Part shown: positions 38,814 through 49,352 of the stretch, piece after piece
Position numbering within the stretch: position 1 is the stretch's first letter
Layout of the letters: each line of letters begins with the position of its first letter
Origin: Paragonimus westermani
Taxonomy: Eukaryota; Platyhelminthes; Trematoda; Plagiorchiida; Troglotrematidae
Direction: 5' to 3'
Length of the DNA stretch: 64,000 nt
NCBI GenBank assembly: GCA_008508345.1
Contig: QNGE01001305.1
Location: forward strand, 14,023-78,022
Position numbers and translations under genes: made by a program
Notes under the pieces: model-generated
The model's input: the letters and a program-made list of their open reading frames with translations, nothing else
Told to the model about the DNA's origin: nothing
The model's database searches: none

Positions 38814-38989
38814 TTCAAGTTGACCATCATTCATATTTGATCGCAGCCTTCAAATTCAGATAGACTTTGTAGCCAGCCTCTTTCGAAAAAAAGCACTAGA
38901 CTCGAGTTTCGCTCTCAACAGAGCTCGTCAGTAGTGTATGTACTTGCCATGGTCGGAATTTCAACTCTGGCCACGTTTTCATGAGGCAA
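38814..38989 (-). mobile_element. Hammerhead SINE, copy A2 (3' half, inverted)
   Basis: Minus-strand copy that starts inside the tRNA-like region (TTGCCTCATGAAAACG) and runs through box B and the ribozyme to the GGTCAACTTGAAC tail. It abuts the full copy A3 head to head, separated by about 10 bp. The terminal CGACTACTCATCAG is missing at its outer border, where the target-site duplication begins. Confidence 0.82.
38893..38937 (-). ncRNA. Hammerhead ribozyme in SINE A2
   Basis: On the minus strand: ACACUA, CUGACGA, stem II GCUCU-GUUG-AGAGC, GAAA, CUCGAG, UC, UAGUGC. The seventh core position may be any base, so CUGACGA is compatible with activity. Stem I keeps five of six pairs. The stem II loop differs from the other copies while the stem is unchanged. 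Confidence 0.83.
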
Positions 38990-39000
38990 TCGATTGGAGA

Positions 39001-39344
39001 TAACAGGACAGTTACTGTGTCTGCTCTCGAGACGATCGGGCAACCTAGTCATTGCTCACAAGCGAAAGTGGTTGAGCGTTCCGAGTTGAGAATCCAGTCA
39101 TGCATGATGCGAGATGAATGGCGCAATGGTCAACATGGTTGCCTCATGAATGGAATGGCCAGAGTTCAAATCCCGACCGTGGCAAGCATATGCACTACTG
39201 ATGAGCTCTTATGAGAGCGAAACTCAAGTCTAGTACTTCTATTCGAAAGAGGCTGGCTGCAAAGTCTCTCTGAATTTGAATGCTGCGATCAAATGTGAAT
39301 GATGGTCAACTTGAAAATAAACCGAATCCCCGACTACTCATCAG
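39001..39344 (+). mobile_element. Hammerhead SINE, copy A3 (full length)
   Basis: Most complete copy, about 344 bp. It runs from TAACAGGACAGTTACTGTGT through a CTCGAG-containing head to box A TGGCGCAATGG (39119-39129) and box B AGTTCAAATCC (39163-39173). Then come the ribozyme (39192-39236), the body and the end CGACTACTCATCAG. About 115 bp lie upstream of the tRNA-like part. The last 11-12 bases resemble the end of SINE family B, as expected if both use the same LINE machinery. Confidence 0.87.
39192..39236 (+). ncRNA. Hammerhead ribozyme in SINE A3
   Basis: GCACUA, CUGAUGA, stem II GCUCU-UAUG-AGAGC, GAAA, CUCAAG, UC, UAGUAC. Predicted cleavage is between 39230 and 39231. Stem I has one mismatch (C against A), and the CUCGAG palindrome is changed to CUCAAG, which weakens dimer pairing. 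The core itself is intact. Confidence 0.85.
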
Positions 39345-39348
39345 TAAG

Positions 39349-39360
39349 CTGAAATGTAAT
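39349..39360. repeat. 12-bp target-site duplication, right copy
   Basis: CTGAAATGTAAT, identical to 38801-38812, four bases beyond the 3' end of A3 (spacer TAAG). Confidence 0.8.
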
Positions 39361-42300
39361 TGTGTAGAATGTGGGAGAGACACTGCTGATATTCAATTGT
39401 AGCATAATCAGTGTGAGTTATCATCGATCGTTAGCTTTTGTTCTGTAGACACATAATTCACTATTACCTTTAAACATGTTTGTAACAACAGATGTGGAAG
39501 CACTCCATAAAAGTTTTAGTGTCCCTACTTTCTACTGAATTAATATTTACAGTTTCCTTTATAGTTGATGACACAATACTCAGGTATAAACCTGAAGAAA
39601 ACTTAAGATTTCTCCACACTACTGAATAAACATTTACAGTAACCAGCCTCTCTGCTGTTGTTCAGGTTCATGTATCCTGATTGGTTGCGTACCAGTGAGT
39701 TCCAAATTGAAAGCGATGGAATTCAACGTCACGCAGATATGAAATTTGAAAAATGGTCGTTAATTTAACTGGTCGGAAGGGCGTAAATGTACTTCAAGCC
39801 ATTCAGGCTTCATTTGACATATATGATGAACGACATTTTTGCAGCAGCATTCAGATACCTCATAACGATCCCTGCTGTCTAGTAATGCGTGCGTGGGACC
39901 CCTCCTAAGTGGTGTTCTGCGTTAATTTACATGACACCAAAGGTGAATTCGTTAGCGGTAGCTTTTCATAGACGCCTTCCGGTTGTCCACACGATTTTTA
40001 CTCTATATGTATACTTAGATGAGGCGGTTTGTGCAAGTATGCTACGTTGTAACCTGTCAACCAAAGATAAAAGAAGAGGGCTATTACGTACCTCAGATTA
40101 GCTAAAGTGGTCGTCTCATGTGATACTGAATGTTTTTCAAATATATTTTAACTAACAGTTACATCAACATGGACTGGCAGTTACCAGGTTTCGTCTGTAT
40201 GCATGATCCGTGAGAGATCAGTTCTCGGTGGAAGTTATTAAACACAAACATTAAGAAGTTCATGACCAGGATTGTCAGCTTGCAACGGCTACGAATGAGG
40301 AACACATATGGCATCAGTTTTCACGATATTTGCCAGCAAAATGATATTCGGTTGTCGGTTTACTTCACTTTTGGAGTCAACAGGAACAGATTGTTTGACT
40401 GAGGTTCGAATAAGCAATCTTTCTCGTTACTTACCGACTCTTCCAGATGCTTAGCCACCAACCGTGTAAACAGCATTTCTGACGGACTGATTAATATGAC
40501 ACTCGATCTCAGATGAGTCAGTTTTTCCAAGGCCTAATAAGTTCGAGACAAAGACCAACCTCATATATGGCGGAGGAAGAAGCGTACACCATGACACCAT
40601 TGACTTGGTGGTTCTCACATGAATCCCGGTAACCCACTTGGAACCACTGCCCATTGTAAACATACACCAAAGCATAGCATGGTGATGTTCAGCAGTGACA
40701 GATCAGTCTGTCAGTTCGAATTGTGCGGCAAACATTGTGTCGACGTATACACAAGCAGTCTGAAGTTCAGAGGGCAAGAATTAGGACATCTGGTGACATA
40801 GGTGGCCAGTAGTGTGTAGTCTGTAAGCTTCGGACCACCACCTGTTAAAATAAGCAGATATAAATAGAACACGGAAAGAATAGAATATCAGTGTCACCTC
40901 ATGAACTCCCTCCAAAGCCTCTGAGAACTCATATGTCACACAAACCACCACTACGTTATTAACCACCAAGGATAGCGTAGTACAACACGAAGAATTCGGT
41001 ATCGTCTGCTCAATTTCAACTCACTGACATGCCGCCAATTAAATGGGCGAACTGAAAGAAAAGATGTCACGAACGTATATGAGCACAAATCAGGTTTATA
41101 ACGAGGCTACAACACACCACATATTCTGTGTTGCAGGACGTCTGAGACGTTATGTGAATTTTATTATGCTAACAATGATGTGCATGACGGTTACCATTGA
41201 GCAGAAAGTGGTCACAAGGGCAACGTCGATCACGAGTAGGCATTTGCCTGGATGAAAATGAAGTGGTTTGTACTGCAAATTGTTTTGTTCCTAGGTTCAG
41301 TTCAATGGACATACAGCTAGAATTGATAGATTAGCAACACTGACTTTAACACAGAGGCTCAGTGAAGATAGAGTGCCAAATGCGTACGGTGGTAGGCTAA
41401 ATGCTCCCATCACAGAATTCACTGTACTGGCTGGTTGGAGATTTTAAGGTAGGTCTAAACTGTCAGAATAATTCACGTACTGCGTTGTGCTGTTTTCCCC
41501 TGTGTAAGTTAGCTAAATAGGAGAACAAATATCCGATCATATGGCTAAATGTATACTCACTGTTCTCAGCTTAACGAACACAAGTGATGAAAAATTACTC
41601 TCTCATAAAAGAACAGAGGAAAACACTCATATCTTTCACCCTGAAAGTAAAGAATTTTTTAATTATAAAGATGGTCACCACGAAGTCAAAATGTTAACAA
41701 CAGTCTACAAGTGGACAAGCTAACATCCACGCTATTGTAGCTTATGCGTGGACTTAAAAGATATCAGCTCAAGTATAGCTTTTCTAATTTAAAATGCATC
41801 ATTTTCAATTTAAGTTGTACTAGGTAACTGGGCTTAGGCGAGTTAAGTGTGTTCACCATCCGTATCTGGCGGGACAGTGTTCTCACACTGTGTAAGATTC
41901 ATACATTCCCTGCCTTTTTCATCTGACCCATTTGCACATCAACCGTACTAACCTGTTCACGACTGAAACCCAGCCCACCTTCTTGGGACATCTTAAACTG
42001 ACATCGACACACCTTAAACTGAAAAACGTATAGATTTCTAGAGGTGGTTAGAACCACCACAGGTCTCTGAATGTTGTGCGGTATTCTTAACAAGTGGTTT
42101 AGAGTACCACATCACTACACGGTGTACAAATAGATTTTCCTATCACTCAGCCTGTTAGAAGTTTATGAAATTACTTTCTTTTACGAACATGTATCTCCAA
42201 CAGATGATTGAATTTTTGTGGACTGTTTTTAGGTTCAGATATCTCACAAGCTAACTAATAGTTACAGGGCAATACCAAGGGAGTTGTTTTGTAGAGATAT

Positions 42301-43469
42301 TGCACTGAATTTTACTGAGGATTTTGGTTGAAACAACTTTTTTGGATGTGCGCCAGGGCACTCACAATACCCTATTCCTCACTGCAGTTGTCGTTTCTCT
42401 GTAGGATATTTTAACTATATACTGACATACGTTACACATAGTACTGTGTACGTTGTATTCAAAAATGGTTTGATTTCTGTCAGAATATGATGATAGCGGG
42501 ATATAGGTATTCTTATTTTCAGTAACCTGTGAGACACGTTTGACGAAGTTGATATGAGTAATGTGCTCAATCGAAGACTAACCTTTTTTATGAAAGCTTT
42601 CCGTAGCAATATGTTTTTGTGGTCAACAACCAAATTTTTCTTACTACCAGCTTTTGAGGCAGTCGGGGATCTCAAAACACTGGTCTGAATTAGCTCAGGG
42701 ATTTTCGAACTCGTGAATCCGGTAAACTTGTTTAAGGCGAGTGTTATTTATCTATTGAGGAAGGAGAATATCAAAGGACAGAGTATTGTGCAGGCGTTTA
42801 AACAAAAACTATCTCTGCGCCATTCAGTGAATTCAAAAAAAGATGAAAGGTTAAAAATAAACTTGCCTAACCAGTTTTTATGTTATTAAAAGTATCATGT
42901 CCTTGAATTTCATATACTTAACCAATATTTAACAAGAAAGGATGACTGACTGAGAAATTTAAGGGCCGAATCTTTACAAGGCGAAGCAGTACCGGCGTTT
43001 ACGACTAGTGTTCAATGAAAACGGTTCATAGATGCATGACAATATATGCTAACATTTTTTCGGCAAGTCAATACCAAACAGCACTGCGAGCTACACCCTG
43101 AAGTTTCCAGTGCAGAAGGCTGCGGCTAGTAAACGCTAACGTTGTGAACTGAACGATTTGGTCCATGGCGACCTTAGTTTCATTTGTGTACTAGATTGCA
43201 ATTTGTTCACGATTCTCGGACATTACCACTCTCTCAAATTGGTTGCTCTTGCTACTAGCTGGTTTGCACAATGCATGATGCGCAATTCAACACGAGGCCT
43301 ATAGCAGTTGGTCCACTAAACCGTTTCATTTTGTTCTCAGATGCCACCCATCACTTCACACTTACACATAATGCAATCACCAAGCTGCACAGGAAATATC
43401 GAAGCAAGCCGGTTCACACGCAAAATGTTGTACGTTTACCTGTCGAAATCGGTTGAGAATTCGTGAGAC
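39361..43469. other. No recognisable gene
   Basis: Only chance-length frames. A short signal-like frame begins at 41254 (MKMKWFVLQIVLFLG...) but ends after 22 residues; I do not call it. Confidence 0.45.
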
Positions 43470-43784
43470 TTCAAGTTGACCATCACTCACATTTGATTAT
43501 AGCATTCAAATTCAGATAGACTTTTCAGTCAGCCTCTTTCGAATAGAAGCACTAGACTCGAGTTTCGCTCTCATCAGAGCTCGTCAGTAGTGTATATTCT
43601 TGCCACGGTCGGAATTTGAACTCCGGCCATTCCATTCATGAGGCAACCATATTGATCACTGCGTCATTCACCTCACATCAGGTAAGATCGAATTCTCAAC
43701 TCGGAACGCTCAACCACTTTCGCTTGTGAGCGATGACCAGGTTGCCCGATCGTCTCGAGAGCAGACACAGTGACCGCCCTGTTA
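43470..43784 (-). mobile_element. Hammerhead SINE, copy A4
   Basis: Minus-strand copy starting at TAACAGGGCGGTCACTGTG near 43784. It has the full head, box A, box B (AGTTCAAATTCC), the ribozyme and a body ending at CTTGAAG, lacking the last 30 bases or so. It faces the plus-strand copy A5 head to head across about 80 bp of unique sequence. Confidence 0.85.
43549..43593 (-). ncRNA. Hammerhead ribozyme in SINE A4
   Basis: On the minus strand: ACACUA, CUGACGA, stem II GCUCU-GAUG-AGAGC, GAAA, CUCGAG, UC, UAGUGC. The core is intact with five stem I pairs. Of the four copies, this and A2 share CUGACGA and ACACUA, suggesting a sub-lineage. Confidence 0.84.
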
Positions 43785-43865
43785 ACTCTCATTCATAACC
43801 ACGCGATTAAGGCTTTCAAGAGTGGTCGAAACCATTGATCTCATTAAACCGGAAAGGCGATATTT

Positions 43866-44042
43866 TAACAAGACAGTTACTGTGTCTCCTCTCGAGGCTA
43901 TCGGGCAATCTACTCACTGCTCATAAGCAAAAGTGGTTGAGCGTTCCGAGTTAACAACCCGATCGTGCCTAATGTGAGATGAATGGCGCAATGGTCAACA
44001 CGGTTGTCTTGAAAATAAACCAAACCCCCGACTACTCATCAG
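43866..44042 (+). mobile_element. Hammerhead SINE, copy A5, ribozyme deleted
   Basis: Plus-strand copy with the normal head and box A (TGGCGCAATGG) and the normal end CCCCCGACTACTCATCAG. An internal deletion joins CACGGTTG directly to TCTTGAAAATAAACC, removing box B and the whole ribozyme. It is the inner partner of A4. Confidence 0.83.
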
Positions 44043-45210
44043 AAATTCCTGATTCTTCAGTAAGCCAGTAGGTACATGCCATGTCCGCAGACGCTCCTTA
44101 AAGAGAATTTTGGGAGAATTCCGCCGAGGAGATCCCTCAAGAGTCGGTAAATAGCTGTTTTTTCTCTACCGGGTCTACTCAAGCCAGTGCCTATCAAAGA
44201 TTCAAATCCACGATCTGTGAACAAATGGCAAGATGAAGACCTGGAAAGTTCTCCAGAATAGTGCAGTAGGTTTGCACACAATACTCCCTTCAGCATCATG
44301 TTTGACCAAACTAAAACTGTTTGACGGTCTGTGGGGTTTACATTTTGATGAGTGAATGTAATAAAAACTGTGCCTTTTTTCTTGGCGCGTACTTCGAAGT
44401 AAAAAGTTTCGGCGAAGTCATACAGTCAATAGTGTGGTATAATCCCACTTCTAGCGCCAAACTCTTGAGCGCCTAGAATCCAGGTCCATAATTTCACGTA
44501 TCACTTTACCTAGGTACGGTCGATTTTTGTTTCACTCTAATATCCTCAATACAACCGTAAGGCGAATGTGGAATAAATTGCTACGACTACCTTCAACTTC
44601 GGACTTTCTTTCTGAAAAGTTCAAACGTTGTATGAATAGAACAACAGGTTCAACCACGTTGTTCGTCTAATATTTTTGAAATTAAGGGGCCATTTCAGGT
44701 ACGCTTATTTATCAGTTAGAGATCATTTTTGTTCAGTACTGATTAAGTTTGTTAACGTGGTCGTGTGGGAGCCACATTAGGACAGGATTACACCAACTCT
44801 GTTCAGTTACGCACACAAACACGTTTGCCGCATCACCATTTATTAAGTGATTCAATCTTTTTATCGCGCTTTCTGCCGCTAGTTTTTTTATGATTATTCC
44901 AGAAAGAAAATACACTTCGGACAGGAAACAGTTTGCTGCATCAACGGACAGTTTTGCTTTGTAAATGAACTTGCCTAGGAAAAAAACGAATTAATCGTTT
45001 GTAGGAGACGGAATTTTCTGTCGCATTCGAACCGTTACTCAGTTTAATAACGTGCTGGTCCTGCCGCTCCTCTTCTACACATGAGGGTGAAACTTAGCGT
45101 GTGTTTTACACTGTTTTCACTCAACGTATCTGTATATATTCCGCTTAGTGAAGACGTATTAATGCGAAGAAGAATTAAATTAGTGTAAATAGTAACTATA
45201 AATATAGTGT
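44043..45210. other. No recognisable gene
   Basis: About 1.2 kb between the two SINE clusters; nothing recognisable. Confidence 0.4.
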
Positions 45211-45516
45211 ATTGCTGATGAGTAGTGTGTCAGATTTATGATTTCAGATGAGACCCAATTGTGGAAAGCCAGAGCTTCGGCTGAATTCGAACCGGCGAGA
45301 GACACAGCATGCCTCAACGCGGCAAGCACTCTACCAGCTGAGCTACGAAGCCACACCAGGAGCTGAGAAATTTCACATTTGGACTCTGTTACCCACCCTT
45401 CCCACTGTCTCATATGGAATGCCGCAAATGATTCAGGGGATCGACTGCTCCGGCAGGATTTCTCAAACAGTTCACGCTGGAATCCACCAACGCCACTGCT
45501 GAGCACGGAAATTGTA
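45211..45516 (-). mobile_element. tRNA-derived SINE, family B, copy B2
   Basis: Minus-strand, full-length and nearly identical to B1. It has the head CAATTTCCGTGCTCAGCAG, box A TAGCTCAGCTGG, box B GGTTCGAATTC, and the end CACTACTCATCAGCAATAC. Differences from B1 are scattered single bases. Confidence 0.9.
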
Positions 45517-45652
45517 TTGCTGGTGAGTAGTTTGACAGATTTATGATTTTAGATGAGACCCAATTGTGAAAAGTCAAGGCTTGCTGCATTGAGGCATGAT
45601 GTGTCTGTTGCTGGTTCGAATCCAGCCGAATCCCTGACGTTTCACCATTGGA
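45517..45652. mobile_element. Chimeric SINE B fragment (B3)
   Basis: 45517-45579 is the 3' tail of SINE B in minus orientation (CTTTTCACAATTGGGTCTC to CTACTCACCAGCAAT). 45580-45651 is the box B half in plus orientation (TTGCTGCATTGAGGCATGAT, GGTTCGAATCCAGCCGAA, TTTCACCATTGG). The two are joined without a gap, as after twin priming or a template switch. It directly adjoins the 5' end of B2. Confidence 0.75.
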
Positions 45653-45924
45653 CAACGCAATAGACTAAAACTGAAGTGAACTAGAGTGAGAAATTTTTAA
45701 TTCTTCTATAATACGGCCAAAATGAAATAATTACAAACAAATTAGTTTTATGTGCATGACTGAAACTGAAACATAATCAAAGTGGACGCCGAACTGACCT
45801 ATCTAGCTAGCACCTAGCACCTAATCTTTAATAAGTTAGATAGTCTGGATTACATATCACATTTCACGTCTTAATACATTTACTTTCTAAATTAAAATCG
45901 AGTTAACAGTTGAAACACACTTTT

Positions 45925-46062
45925 TGATCAAAGATACCGCCAAACAGTGGCTAAGTACTTAATTCTTTGATCATCAGTGCAGGTCGCCGAATATATGGTC
46001 ACCACTACTGTACAAAGTATGGTCATTTGTGCCAGTGATCTGGCTTTGTGGATGCGGTATCC
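45925..46062 (+). repeat. Structured repeat S1
   Basis: Homologous to 53122-53256, by eye about two-thirds identical over some 140 nt. It starts with TGATCAAAGA, which pairs with TCTTTGATCA further on (10 bp). Inside is a small hairpin CCGC-CAAACA-GUGG. A second hairpin has GTACAAA (46010-46016) pairing with TTTGTGC (46026-46032). It ends in CTTTGTGGATGCGGTATC. The strand is unproven, since a fold reads on both. I do not recognise the family; it may be a structured end of a mobile element. Confidence 0.6.
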
Positions 46063-46368
46063 CACATACTTCGCTCTTCTGCCGTTCGGCGAAAGCATCA
46101 TCTGGTTTCATACACATAAGTGGCATCAATATAATTTAAAAACTTTTTGCCTCAGTACAATTTAACTGTCGCTGCTAACATTTCATTTCATTAAGTTGGC
46201 TCCTAGGCTTCAATTTAAGATTGTACACGTACGTTTTTCTCCGTATCTGACAGATTAATTAGGTGAATCCATTTAAAGTGGTTTGATTAGCTTCACAAGT
46301 TTTGCACTTTGTTCTTCAAATTTAGTGCTTCAGGTGATCAACTTCTTATAAGCAATTATTTCACTTAG

Positions 46369-46497
46369 ATTTCGGCTGCGTCCTCAACACTTGTCACCGA
46401 TTTCAATGCTCTGGGAGACGCGATCCTCTTCACCTTCCTGATCCGACTGTATGCAACCTTTGTGGCGATTTATCATAACGTCTATATAACCCAGTGA
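46369..46497 (+). other. Possible orphan coding exon
   Basis: After an acceptor-like TTATTTCACTTAG, a frame of 42 codons (ISAASSTLVTDFNALGDAIL, then a hydrophobic FLIRLYATFVAIYHNVYITQ) ends at TGA 46495-46497. Overlapping that stop is CAGTGAGTG, which also resembles a donor, so it could be an internal exon. It recalls the 3' exons of the 4TM genes only in being hydrophobic; residues do not align. No partner exon was found. Confidence 0.22.
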
Positions 46498-49124
46498 GTG
46501 TTGTAGCTTTTTGCAGAAAACAGCCCACTTAATTTTCCTCCCGACCTTGAAGGGCAGTTTGTTCGAACCGTAAATTACGCCGTATTCTTACCGTTTGCCC
46601 CTAATATATCCAAATTTAATAAATTTGCTGACGAACGTAAACTTCTAAGAAATTCATTATCAGGTCACTGCAGTTCCAGAGGTTAGTAGGACATGAAATA
46701 ATCTGAACATCAATGAACCGTACGAAAGTAGTACAGCCTCACCCTCAAGTATTACGATGAATTAAATCCACCCCGTGTTAGCTCAAAGTAGAAATCACGG
46801 AATTTGCCTGGGAGGAACTTCGAGGATTTGAATGAACCGCTTGTGGTAACATTGCCTGTAGATTAAACCACATTACTCGTAGTAACCTTTTGCCATTTCA
46901 ATGGTTCGTCTGCAGTTGGGGAGCTTTGCGGACAAAATTTAATGACCAATTAGAGGCAAAACTGTAAACCAAATCCGTCAAGCATTCGACAATACGGTTA
47001 ACTTTTATCAGCATGACTCTACCGTTTTATGGTGTTCCTTCATGCATTCGCTAGGTTGATAGGTCGTGCATACAGAACATTCGGTTACAAAGAAAGCGGA
47101 AAAAAAACATAAAATGTCACAAATGATATGTAAACATGATGGGTGGAGGAATACAAAGAAAACCAAACATTTTGGTCAACAGTTATCATTTCACATTTAG
47201 AAATACAGGGAATTTGTTGTAGATGTGTGTTAGTCGAGAGCTTTTCTACCTAATAACATGCAAAGTTCTTGCTGACATTTCAAGACGGATAGACAGGCAG
47301 ACTACACAATATTAACAAATTTTATAAAGTGTCTAAAATGATAGGCAATAAGGAATCTTCATCTTGGTTTCTTCTTTCATGCATCCAAGCGTTACTTTTT
47401 CCAAAATCGCACACTTCCCCTATTAATAACGTCGTGGTTTAACTCCTTCAACGATTAGCTTCTAATGTCGCTGATCGTCGTAAGCCACTTACATATATTT
47501 TCGAAGCATTTCATACAATCCACGTGCTTTCTAAACCATTTATCATCTTCTAAAAGATCTTCCAATAGACAGTAAATAAGATTCGCTCTCCCCCATTGCT
47601 TTGCAACATGCGGATATTTTGCACCTATAATTTTGTTTGACCTAACTGGGCTACTTTATTTGTTTCGCTTCAAATCTACTTCAAGGGAATAAGCACACTT
47701 TAGATCGCCTTATTGTTTATGCTAAAATCGAAATCACCCTTCTTCTGTCATTTCTTGTTGCAAGAAACCTGTCTTTCTTTCCTCTTCCTAGATTGTTTTT
47801 GTGTGTGAATAAATCGCTAGTTGTTCTCAACCTTTATTGCCTGTAATAGCTTGTCAAAATATCTTCTCATTGTGTGGCTCAACATCAGTGAGTTCATTGC
47901 CTTAAAAGCATTGAGCAGATGAGCACATAAGCAGAAAAATATCCACACATCGTGGTGGGTGGAGTTATGTTAACACAGCGTAGGTCACCTGCACAGGCGC
48001 ATGTCGGGGTGCGTTCAGCCACCGTGACAAGCAAATAATCCGGACACTGATGACACCGCCTGAGTGGTATTGGTTGAAAAGAGAAAAGTCGGTGGGAGTG
48101 AAAACTAATCTTGCGACTAGTCGACCCTAACCGTAAAATCTGACACGAATTTATGGACAGTCGGTCACCAGGCCCCACAAAATAATCTATGTGCAATGAC
48201 TTCTGTTAAGTATTTTGTATTTGCCGGTTTCATCCGGTTCAAAGAAAGACAACGAAAGCCACAATATGGGTTGGTTTGGCTGACAACAAAAGCGCAGATG
48301 AGCCAGAAACAGTCTGACAGTTAAGCATTGCAAAAAAAAGAGAGAATGCATATTTCGACAACTTTTCACTGGAATCTACCGGAACTTGTTCAGTCTAAAA
48401 TAAGGTTTGAAGTGCATGAAAACTTTAAACTCAGCGACTTTCATTCCAACCTAGTTCGGTGCGTTTGATAAAGTGTTACGAATAGCGTGAACATGATCGG
48501 CAAATAAATGAATCAGACGTCTGCCTACAATGGTTGTTTAAGTAATAGTTGCCTAGCGATGAGCGTTCATGTTGTACTGAAAACACAGCTACGATTAACA
48601 GTTGACCGAATCCGGGCAGCACTTCAGGGATTTCGTATTACTGAACAGGACCCAATGCACCTGGTACTATGATTCTCAAATGACATATTTTATGCTTATT
48701 ATGTGCAATAAATAAATTGCAATCATATCATTCTGATTGACAACTATGCATTCAACAATTACATGCTGTTACACCCGTCTTAGTTCCTCTCTGTTTAACT
48801 GATCTTGTTGTGCAACCTGAAAATGAATAATCCATGTTTCCGCATGCGGTATTACTACTGTGTGTGAAATGAGTTTTGTCAATGACAGTGATAAGTGCTT
48901 TTAACGACATTCAAAAAGGATAGATTTCGCATATCGTGATTTCTTTTGGAAAGAACTGACTGACTCGTATTTGTGGAATATGGAGGTTACTATCACTTAT
49001 GAGTAACTTCCCGTGCATATCAAATGGAATCCATTACTCGTTATAAGAAATAATCTGTTGTCAAACTCATGATTGTTCTCATGTGTAGAGTACTGTTCAA
49101 CGAAGACTTAATGTTAAAAAATTT
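46498..49124. other. No recognisable gene
   Basis: No domain, repeat copy or RNA gene seen. If 46369-46497 is an exon, later exons should lie here, but none stands out. Confidence 0.4.
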
Positions 49125-49352
49125 GGGCTTCGGCTGGATTTGGCGTAGCTAAAGAAATAACATGTCCGGATGTGACCAGTGATTCAAAAAGATTTGAAGC
49201 CATAGCATGAATTTAGAACTTTCACAGCTGCATTTCAACAACCACACGTTTAGGTGCTTGACCTAAAATCCACCAAATGATTCAGCGGATTAAATACTTT
49301 GAGAAGACTTATCAAGTAGTTCGAGCCGAAATTCACCAACACCACTGTCGGA
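49125..49352 (-). mobile_element. Diverged SINE of family B (B4)
   Basis: The minus strand aligns to most of SINE B: CACCAACGCCACTG appears as CACCAACACCACTG on the plus strand, and AATGATTCAGGGGAT as AATGATTCAGCGGAT. Box B and the downstream CCGAAGC word are decayed (GGGCTTCGGCTGGATTTGG on the plus strand). It is an old copy with small deletions around the tRNA-like part. Confidence 0.65.

Noticed and set aside
41254..41319. Short signal-like frame MKMKWFVLQIVLFLG
   Set aside because: Only 22 codons, no donor site in a useful position, no second copy.
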